From positions 1 to 6,087 of the forward strand of contig NCBD01000061.1 of NCBI GenBank assembly GCA_002255315.1: a stretch of DNA of 6,087 bases. Reading direction: 5' to 3'. The translations under genes and the position numbers were made by a program. Positions 1 to 4,692 of the stretch are shown one piece after another. The stretch is from Actinobacteria bacterium 21-64-8 (GTDB lineage Bacteria; Actinomycetota; Acidimicrobiia; Acidimicrobiales; RAAP-2). The notes under the pieces are model-generated. The model ran no database searches. It was not told the DNA's origin and worked only from the letters and a program-made list of their open reading frames with translations. Each line of letters opens with the position of its first letter. Position 1 is the first letter of the stretch.

Positions 1-1
1 C

Positions 2-79
2 GACCGTTTCGGCCCTGCGCGAGACACCGCCGCCCGCGCCACCGCCCTCGCCGACGATCGGGCAAGTTATGAATTTTGA
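2..79 (+). CDS. Probable 3' end of an unidentified upstream gene (partial)
   Basis: The frame beginning at base 2 is open to a TGA at 77-79 and gives 25 residues, ending in ADDRASYEF. Its third codon positions are mostly C between about 20 and 56, which matches the codon habit of the real genes in this window. The other two forward frames are also open from the edge, to stops at 70-72 and 105-107; the latter would give a proline-rich tail. Choosing the frame therefore rests on base composition alone. The product cannot be recognised. Low confidence. Confidence 0.3.
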   Translation, partial: DRFGPARDTAARATALADDRASYEF

Positions 80-155
80 CCAGAGTTCGCGCGACGATCG
101 CTCGTAGGGCGCGCGTCGACTGGTAACGTCGGCGAGCACTTGTTTAGGGCAAGGC

Positions 156-162
156 GAAGGAG
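156..162 (+). promoter_or_regulatory. Ribosome binding site of the DksA-like gene
   Basis: GAAGGAG lies six bases before the ATG at 169. It is the clearest Shine-Dalgarno sequence on the + strand of the window and fixes the start of the zinc-finger gene. Confidence 0.85.
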
Positions 163-168
163 TTCATC

Positions 169-1197
169 ATGTCGTCGAACGCGAAATCGACAAAGAAGGC
201 CGCACCGGCGAAGAAGCGTGCGGTAAAGAAGGTGGCCGCCAAGCACACGGCGACGAAAGTCGCACCCGCGAAGAAGGCGCCCGCGAAGAAGGCGGCGCCG
301 AAGGCCCCGGCCAAAAAGTCGACGCCGGCGAAGAAGACGACCCCCGCGAAGGCGGCGAGCAGCGCCAAGAACGCCGCCGCGAAGGCGAAGGAACTCGCCG
401 CCGCCAAGGCCGCCAAAGAACGTGACGCGAAGGCGAAGGAAGTAGCTCGCCGCGCGGCGCAAAAGGCGAAGGAACTCGCCGCCGCCAAGGCCGCCAAAGA
501 ACGTGACGCCAAGGCGAAGGCCGCCGCGCGCGAACGCGCCGTTGCGGAGCGTCAACGCGCCGCCGCGGCGGCGAAGGCCAAAAAGGAACGTGAGGCCAAA
601 GCTCGGCTCGCCGCGAAAGAGCGCGAACTCCTACGCAAGGCGCGCGAGAAGGCCGCCGCCGAAGCGAAAAAGCAACGCGAGATTGACGTCAAGCGCAAGG
701 CGGTCGAGGCGGAGAAGCAGCGCAAACTGCGCGAGATTGAGCGTCGAGAGGCGGAAGAACGTAAGCGTCAAGAACGTCGCGACGCTGAAGAGCGCAAGCG
801 TCTCGAAGCGCTCGAGCGGAAGATGCATTCGAAGCCCTACGCCGACGATCCCGAGTTCTTAGAGGAGTTGCGTGGACTGTTGCTCGAAGCCCGTGAGGCC
901 ACGCGTGCGCAGATTGCGGTGAGTGAGTCTGAAGCCAATGAGATGTTGGTTGATCGCGAGCGACTCGAGTACGACGACGAAGACGGATCGAGCGTCGCGT
1001 CGGACATTCAGCGCGACCAATTAAAGGAGTTCGCGACCGCGCTGCGCCTGAAGGTCGACGAGATCGACGTCGCGCTGTCGCGCGTCGATGACGGAAGTTA
1101 CGGTCGCTGTGATGAGTGCTTTGAGCCAATTTCGAAGGCTCGTCTCCAGGCGCAGGTGCCGGTCTTTACGTGCGTGTCGTGCCGCGCCAGCGTTTAG
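169..1197 (+). CDS. DksA/TraR-type C4 zinc-finger protein with long Lys/Ala-rich N-terminal arm
   Basis: 342 residues. The C-terminal third (about 223-342) is a DksA/TraR-family module: a helical region, an acidic stretch (268-272) at the place of the coiled-coil tip, the family signature GSYGRC, and a four-cysteine zinc site at C314, C317, C335 and C338 (CxxC-17-CxxC). DksA-family proteins bind in the secondary channel of RNA polymerase and alter initiation, often with ppGpp; whether this one does is inferred. Residues 1-60 are a basic tail with five PAKK motifs (at 13, 33, 38, 47 and 53), resembling the C-terminal tail of mycobacterial HupB. Residues 62-218 are rich in Ala, Lys, Arg and Glu, probably one long helix or coiled coil, with a duplicated 27-residue unit. 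Ordinary DksA is about 150 residues, so the arm more than doubles the length. The ATG at 169 has a good ribosome binding site. The end overlaps lspA by 28 bases. Confidence 0.88.
   Translation: MSSNAKSTKKAAPAKKRAVKKVAAKHTATKVAPAKKAPAKKAAPKAPAKKSTPAKKTTPAKAASSAKNAAAKAKELAAAKAAKERDAKAKEVARRAAQKAKELAAAKAAKERDAKAKAAARERAVAERQRAAAAAKAKKEREAKARLAAKERELLRKAREKAAAEAKKQREIDVKRKAVEAEKQRKLREIERREAEERKRQERRDAEERKRLEALERKMHSKPYADDPEFLEELRGLLLEAREATRAQIAVSESEANEMLVDRERLEYDDEDGSSVASDIQRDQLKEFATALRLKVDEIDVALSRVDDGSYGRCDECFEPISKARLQAQVPVFTCVSCRASV
382..520 (+). repeat. In-frame direct repeat, two copies of 58 bp at 81-bp spacing
   Basis: Bases 382-439 and 463-520 are identical except for one base (G429 against C510); the first 47 bases of each match exactly. 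The 81-bp period equals 27 codons, so the frame is kept, and both copies encode a segment beginning KELAAAKAAKERDAKAK. The single difference is synonymous (GCG against GCC, Ala). This looks like a recent in-frame duplication within the basic helical arm of the zinc-finger protein. Confidence 0.93.
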
Positions 1198-1652
1198 CTC
1201 GCTCGCGCACGCTCCTCATTCTTGGCGTCGCCGCCGTCGTGGTACTAGGTGATCTCTCCAGTAAGGCCTGGGCGCGTCACGCGTTGTCCGCGCACGCCCG
1301 ACACGTGTGGGGTCCGTGGTGGTGGCGCCTGCAGTACAACCGCGGGGTGTCATTCTCCTTGAATCCTTCGGGGCCGCGGTGGACGTCGCTCGTGACCCTC
1401 GTCGTGCTCGCGTTGCTGGTTCCCTTCGCGCGCCGCGCGGCGAGCACCTGGTCGAGCGTCGGCTTTGGCCTCGTCTTTGGCGGGGGAGTGGGCAATCTCA
1501 TTGATCGCGTGACGGCGACACCGCCGCGCGTCACCGATTTTGTGGCGGTGGGTTCATTTCCAGTCTTTAATCTCGCTGACGCCGCGATTACCGTAGGTGT
1601 CGTGAGCATCATCATCGCCGCGTGGCGTGCGCAGTCAATCGTGCACCCGTGA
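1170..1652 (+). CDS. lspA: Lipoprotein signal peptidase (signal peptidase II)
   Basis: 160 residues, the usual length for LspA. It is a membrane-embedded aspartyl protease that cuts the signal peptide from prolipoproteins after diacylglycerol is attached to the +1 cysteine. Visible family motifs: DLSSK at 28-32 after the first membrane segment, YNRGVSF at 56-62, GGGVGNLIDRV at 104-114, VTDF at 121-124 and FPVFNLADAAI at 130-140. The catalytic aspartates are predicted to be D123 and D137. Four hydrophobic segments lie near 13-27, 71-86, 95-110 and 139-152. The GTG start at 1170 lies inside the preceding zinc-finger gene; GTG at 1179 is the only nearby alternative. No strong ribosome binding site is seen, so translation is probably coupled to the upstream gene. 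The stop overlaps the next start as GTGA. Confidence 0.95.
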   Translation: MRVVPRQRLARSRTLLILGVAAVVVLGDLSSKAWARHALSAHARHVWGPWWWRLQYNRGVSFSLNPSGPRWTSLVTLVVLALLVPFARRAASTWSSVGFGLVFGGGVGNLIDRVTATPPRVTDFVAVGSFPVFNLADAAITVGVVSIIIAAWRAQSIVHP

Positions 1653-2620
1653 GCGAGTCGGCCTTTGACGCCTTTGACGGCGACGTACTGTCCCTGGATG
1701 TGCCGGCGGCCCTTGAGTCAATGCGCGTGGATCGAGCACTGTCGATGTTGACTGGTTTGTCGCGTTCTGAGGTCAACGTCGTGATTGACCGTGGCCTCGT
1801 GCGCGTCGACGGGCGGGTCGTGACGAAGGCGTCTATGACGCTGATGGAGGGTCAGCGCCTCGAAGCGCGCTTGCCCCAGCCCGACGACGGTGAGGTAGCT
1901 CCCGATCCCACGGTGCGTGTTGACGTGGTACACGACGGCGGCGACTACGTCGTTGTGAACAAGGCACCGGGACAGGTCGTGCACCCCGGCGCCGGCCAGC
2001 GCGACCACACGCTCGTCGCGGGACTTGTGGCACGCTACCCCCGTATGGGCGAACTGAGTCGTGAGGGCCTGTGCGAACCCCAGCGTCCCGGTATCGTGCA
2101 CCGACTCGACAAAGGAACTTCGGGTCTCTTAGTGGTGGCGACGACGCCCGAAGGCTTCATTAATCTCACGTCACAGCTGCGCGAACGCACCATGGAGCGT
2201 ACGTATCTCGGACTAGTCGAGGGTCACGTCGACGAGGAGCGCGGCGTGGTTGACGCGCCCATTGGTCGTTCGTCGCGCACGCCCACGATGATGACGGTAC
2301 GGAGCGACGGACGCCCCGCGCGCACGAGTTACCGCGTCCTAGGACGACTCGACAAGCCCCAACGAGTGACGTTGCTCGAACTCAAACTCGACACCGGTCG
2401 CACGCACCAGATTCGCGTGCACGTCGCAACGATTGGACACCCCGTCGTAAACGACTTGCGCTACGGGCATCGGCGCGATCGGCGCCTCGCGGACGAGCGT
2501 TTCTTTCTCCACTCGTCCACGTTGGCCTTTGATGATCCGCGCTCGGGCCAGCGAGTCACGACGCACGCCGACCTACCCGAAGATTTGGTGCCGCTGGTCG
2601 AGGGGCTGGCGTTTCGCTAA
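1649..2620 (+). CDS. rluD: RluA/RluD-family 23S rRNA pseudouridine synthase
   Basis: 323 residues, typical for RluD. It converts uridine to pseudouridine in RNA, in RluD at helix 69 of 23S rRNA. The N-terminal S4 RNA-binding domain covers about 22-75 (from the RVDRAL segment through VRVDGRVV). The catalytic motif HRLDKGTSG is at 151-159, with D154 as the expected nucleophile. Further family motifs are DTGRTHQIRVH at 248-258, GHPVVND near 263-269 and FFLHS near 285-289. The start chosen is GTG 1649, because GTGA overlaps the lspA stop at 1650-1652; GTG at 1622 would add nine residues that resemble no family sequence. Substrate choice (RluD site rather than RluA or RluC site) is inferred from similarity and from the lspA neighbourhood, not shown. 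The stop at 2618-2620 overlaps the stop of the sigma gene on the other strand. Confidence 0.92.
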   Translation: MSESAFDAFDGDVLSLDVPAALESMRVDRALSMLTGLSRSEVNVVIDRGLVRVDGRVVTKASMTLMEGQRLEARLPQPDDGEVAPDPTVRVDVVHDGGDYVVVNKAPGQVVHPGAGQRDHTLVAGLVARYPRMGELSREGLCEPQRPGIVHRLDKGTSGLLVVATTPEGFINLTSQLRERTMERTYLGLVEGHVDEERGVVDAPIGRSSRTPTMMTVRSDGRPARTSYRVLGRLDKPQRVTLLELKLDTGRTHQIRVHVATIGHPVVNDLRYGHRRDRRLADERFFLHSSTLAFDDPRSGQRVTTHADLPEDLVPLVEGLAFR

Positions 2621-3468
2621 ACGTTTTCGTGGGCCGCGACGATGACTTCGTCGTTACGAAGAATGGCGAGTGCCTCTTCTTCGGCGCGGCGCACTCGGCG
2701 AACTCCGATATCCATCTTGGTCGCGGTCGCTTGCAACGACAGCGGCGTGGCACCGTTGAGGCCGAATCGGTGCGAGAGCACTTCACGCTGGAGTTCACTT
2801 AACTGCTCGAGAGCGCCGTGGAGCTGGTTGTCCATCATGGATTGCTCAATTTCGCCGACCCAGTCGCGCGTACTCGGCGCGACGAGGTCGCCCAAGGTGG
2901 TCGCCGAATCAGAAGATGCGGGTTGGTCGAGACTGGCCGTCACGCCCGGGAGACTCTGGAGGTTTTCGCGCTCAGCCTTCGTCATACCCGTCGCCTCGGT
3001 CAGCTCATCGTCCGTGGGCTTGCGACCGAAGATCGAGGTCAATTCGGCCGACGTGGCCTCGAGACGCTGGAGCTGTTCGCCGACCTCGAGGGGAATGCGA
3101 ATGGTGCGACCGTGCTGTTGGACGGCGCGCTGGAGGGCTTGGCGAATCCACCACGTGGCATAGGTCGAGAACTTAAAGCCACGCTCCCAGTCGAACTTTT
3201 CAACGGCACGAAGGAGACCGAAGGTACCTTCTTGGACCAAATCGACCATTTCCACGCCACGGTCCTGGTAACGGCGAGCCCAGTGCAGCACCAGGCGAAG
3301 GTTCGCGGCGACCATCTGCTTTTTCGCCGCTTCGTCGCCGGCGGTGACGCGCTTGGCCAATTCGACCTGCTCGTCGTAGTTGGGCATGGGGTAGCGATCG
3401 AGATCGCGCATCAAAAGGCCCAGCATGTCGTTGGTATTTACGGCTGAACGACGAGGATTGGTAATCAT
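2617..3468 (-). CDS. Sigma-70 family RNA polymerase sigma factor, lacking region 1.1
   Basis: 283 residues. Region 1.2 covers about 13-40 (DMLGLLMRDLDRYPMP near its start), regions 2.1-2.4 about 51-116 (DLVQEGTFGLLRAVEKFDW at 76-94, FSTYATWWIRQAL at 100-112), region 3 from GRTIRIPLEVGEQL at 120-133, and region 4 about 223-271. The acidic region 1.1 of primary sigma factors is absent, so it resembles group 2 factors such as actinobacterial SigB; it could still be a main sigma in a reduced genome. In region 4.2 the usual TRERVRQIE-like recognition helix reads GVRRVRRAE, and in region 2.4 the usual QAITR reads QALQR, so promoter preference may differ. The start is ATG 3468, not ATG 3474: AAGGAG directly abuts 3474 but lies six bases from 3468. 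It has its own promoter, and reads towards rluD with overlapping stops. Confidence 0.93.
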   Translation of the reverse strand: MITNPRRSAVNTNDMLGLLMRDLDRYPMPNYDEQVELAKRVTAGDEAAKKQMVAANLRLVLHWARRYQDRGVEMVDLVQEGTFGLLRAVEKFDWERGFKFSTYATWWIRQALQRAVQQHGRTIRIPLEVGEQLQRLEATSAELTSIFGRKPTDDELTEATGMTKAERENLQSLPGVTASLDQPASSDSATTLGDLVAPSTRDWVGEIEQSMMDNQLHGALEQLSELQREVLSHRFGLNGATPLSLQATATKMDIGVRRVRRAEEEALAILRNDEVIVAAHENV

Positions 3469-3474
3469 TGGCAT

Positions 3475-3480
3475 CTCCTT
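3475..3480 (-). promoter_or_regulatory. Ribosome binding site that decides the sigma factor start
   Basis: On the minus strand AAGGAG occupies 3480 down to 3475. It touches the ATG at 3474 with no spacer, which would not work well, but leaves exactly six bases to the ATG at 3468. The shorter 283-residue reading is therefore preferred over the 285-residue one. Confidence 0.8.
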
Positions 3481-3544
3481 AGCGTTGGGGGGCTACGTAG
3501 TCGATGCGCCGTGGGCCGGGTATTTCTCCTATGGACGCCTTACT

Positions 3545-3573
3545 AATTTACCACGAGACAAAACTCATATCAA
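3545..3573 (-). promoter_or_regulatory. Sigma-70-type promoter for the sigma factor gene
   Basis: On the minus strand a -35 box TTGATA (3573-3568, five of six consensus bases) is followed by a 17-base spacer and a -10 box TAAATT (3550-3545, four of six, keeping the key T, A and final T). Transcription would start near 3538, giving a leader of about 70 bases before the ATG at 3468. The promoter lies just past the rrf2 stop codon (3582), so the sigma gene can be transcribed on its own as well as by read-through from rrf2. The low-GC patch 3540-3580 stands out from its surroundings. Confidence 0.65.
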
Positions 3574-3581
3574 GCCATTGC

Positions 3582-4031
3582 TCATGCGCTGTGCGTACGC
3601 ACTACCGGTTTAACACCTTTAGCCTGGGCCACCATGTCGGCCAGAGTGAAACTTGACAGATGCTCGCGCATGTGCTCTCCGACGTCGGCCCAGACTCCCA
3701 GTAGAACGCACTGACCCTCGTGGTTGCAGGCTCCATCCTGGTGAGGTTGGCCAAAATCACCGGCCGAAATCGGTCCGTCGACAGCGGCGACGATTTCGGC
3801 GAGGGTGATCGATTCGGTGGGCCGCGCGAGCACGTACCCGCCGCCGACCCCCCGTTTTGAGCGCACCAGGCCAACGCCCTTTAGCGTCAGGAGAATTTGC
3901 TCGAGGTAGGGCTGGGGTAGGCCAGTTCGTTCGGCGAGATCTCGCACGGACGTAGGGACATGGAAGTTGTCGCGCAGCGCGAGGCTCAACAGCGCCCGAC
4001 AGGCATAGTCACCTCGGGTAGAGACCCTCAC
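3582..4031 (-). CDS. Rrf2-family transcriptional regulator (IscR/NsrR-like)
   Basis: 149 residues. The start MRVSTRGDYACRALL is the typical Rrf2 opening. A winged helix-turn-helix covers about 22-70, with PQPYLEQILLTLKGVGLVRS at 39-58 and the wing RGVGGGYVLARP at 60-71. Rrf2 proteins commonly sense iron-sulfur status, nitric oxide, redox state or cysteine supply, often through a [2Fe-2S] or [4Fe-4S] cluster held by three cysteines. Here two cysteines line up with the last two of IscR (C102 and C108, five residues apart, before W114), but the first is replaced (P96, with H97 beside it). Cluster binding is thus possible but uncertain, and histidines 97 or 104 could serve as ligands. No cysteine desulfurase or suf gene lies next to it, so the target is not given by context. 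The GTG start at 4031 has no clear ribosome binding site; see the leaderless promoter entry. It is followed by the sigma gene 113 bases downstream. Confidence 0.9.
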   Translation of the reverse strand: MRVSTRGDYACRALLSLALRDNFHVPTSVRDLAERTGLPQPYLEQILLTLKGVGLVRSKRGVGGGYVLARPTESITLAEIVAAVDGPISAGDFGQPHQDGACNHEGQCVLLGVWADVGEHMREHLSSFTLADMVAQAKGVKPVVRTHSA

Positions 4032-4037
4032 GGCCCC

Positions 4038-4043
4038 ACACTA
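4038..4043 (-). promoter_or_regulatory. Candidate -10 box for a leaderless rrf2 transcript
   Basis: On the minus strand TAGTGT (4043-4038) fits the actinobacterial TANNNT pattern and lies six bases before the GTG at 4031, so transcription would begin at or next to the start codon. There is no Shine-Dalgarno sequence, as expected for a leaderless message. No convincing -35 box is seen. This is inferred from position only. Confidence 0.4.
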
Positions 4044-4046
4044 CTG

Positions 4047-4087
4047 GCGCACCGTGAACGCGATATTTCCCGGTCTAAGCGCACCGT
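4047..4087 (+). repeat. Direct repeat of GCGCACCGT in the rrf2/bpa divergent region
   Basis: GCGCACCGT occurs at 4047-4055 and again at 4079-4087. The copies are 32 bases apart, about three turns of the helix, and flank the centre of the only divergent intergenic region. They could be operator half-sites for the adjacent Rrf2 protein or another regulator. A chance repeat in GC-rich DNA is not excluded. Confidence 0.35.
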
Positions 4088-4102
4088 CGCCGCGCTCTCT
4101 GG

Positions 4103-4108
4103 CACACT
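4103..4108 (+). promoter_or_regulatory. Candidate -10 box for a leaderless bpa transcript
   Basis: CACACT lies six bases before the bpa GTG at 4115, the same spacing as the rrf2 candidate on the other strand. It keeps the A at position 2 and T at position 6 but lacks the first T, so it is weak. No Shine-Dalgarno sequence or -35 box is visible. Confidence 0.25.
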
Positions 4109-4114
4109 GCAGAG

Positions 4115-4597
4115 GTGGCAGAAATCAATATCGAACCCGAACCGCTCGACCCCGATCAAGTACTGGGACCCGGTCAAAGTGAGCCGGCCGGTGAAGAGTC
4201 CAGCGACTACATCAGCCAACCCGCCAAGGTGATGCGCATTGGCTCGATGGTAAAATCGCTCCTGGACGAGGCGAGGAGTGCTCCGCTCGACGAAGCGGGC
4301 CGCGCGAGACTGCGCGAGATTTACGAGACTTCGGTGAGCGAACTTTCGGGCGCCTTGTCGCCCGACCTCGGCGAGGAACTCTCGCGTATGGCGTTGCCCT
4401 TTAGCGGCGACGTCCCCTCGGAGTCAGAACTGCGGATCGCTCAGGCACAACTCGTGGGTTGGCTCGAGGGACTTTTTCACGGGATTCAGGCGTCGCTGTT
4501 CGCCCAACAGGCGGCCGCCGCGGCGCAACTCGAAAAGATGCGCGACCGCTCGCTGCGCCCGGGACCGAACGAGCCTCGTGCGGGGACCTATCTCTAG
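4115..4597 (+). CDS. bpa: Bacterial proteasome activator (Bpa/PafE family)
   Basis: 160 residues. Bpa (also PafE; Rv3780 in Mycobacterium tuberculosis) forms a dodecameric ring that caps the 20S proteasome and opens its gate without ATP or Pup tagging, allowing breakdown of unfolded proteins such as HspR. Matching family stretches are QPAKVMRIG at 35-43, APLDEAGRARLREI at 56-69 and AQAQLVGWLEGLFHGIQ at 109-125, which build the four-helix core. The N-terminal 34 residues are acidic and probably disordered. The protein ends GTYL; the mycobacterial protein ends GQYL, the HbYX-like tail that docks into the proteasome alpha ring, so the tail is intact. The start is GTG 4115, with no clear ribosome binding site. 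It is divergent from rrf2 and 95 bases upstream of dnaE. Proteasome subunit genes are not in the window. Confidence 0.93.
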   Translation: MAEINIEPEPLDPDQVLGPGQSEPAGEESSDYISQPAKVMRIGSMVKSLLDEARSAPLDEAGRARLREIYETSVSELSGALSPDLGEELSRMALPFSGDVPSESELRIAQAQLVGWLEGLFHGIQASLFAQQAAAAAQLEKMRDRSLRPGPNEPRAGTYL

Positions 4598-4692
4598 GGT
4601 CGAGGAACTCGCAGCCGTGGCGCGTGGTCGATACGGGAGTAGTCTTCAAATCCCAACCTTGTAATTCGAGACGGTGAAAGTGGGTGTGGTCG

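Noticed and set aside
121..129. Extended -10-like motif TGGTAACGT upstream of the zinc-finger gene
   Set aside because: It fits TGnTAnnnT and is 40 bases before the start codon, but no -35 box lies at a proper distance; TTGACC at 76-81 has no -10 box 16-19 bases downstream. Too weak to call.
67..555. Open frames of 162 and 122 codons on the minus strand opposite the start of the zinc-finger gene
   Set aside because: They mirror the GCG/AAG-rich repeats of the true gene, yield low-complexity Gly/Leu/Arg or Ala/Phe sequences with internal repeats, and lack a ribosome binding site or any family motif.
1622..1648. Longer rluD reading starting at GTG 1622
   Set aside because: The nine extra residues show no similarity to the family, and GTG 1649 forms the common four-base GTGA overlap with the lspA stop.
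2818..3447. A 209-codon open frame on the + strand opposite the sigma factor gene
   Set aside because: It is the antisense shadow of a well-conserved sigma factor in GC-rich DNA; its sequence shows no recognisable domain.
3591..3602. Perfect 12-bp palindrome GTGCGTACGCAC at the end of rrf2
   Set aside because: It lies inside the last codons of rrf2, has no spacer loop or T run for a terminator, and no matching copy was seen in the promoter regions, so an operator role is unsupported.
4660..4665. TGTAAT as a -10 box for dnaE
   Set aside because: Five of six consensus bases, but the important second A is missing and there is no -35 box at 16-18 bases. dnaE may instead be read from the bpa promoter.
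4598..4692. Possible terminator or RNA gene between bpa and dnaE
   Set aside because: I found no stable hairpin followed by a T run and no tRNA-like or other structured RNA pattern in these 95 bases.
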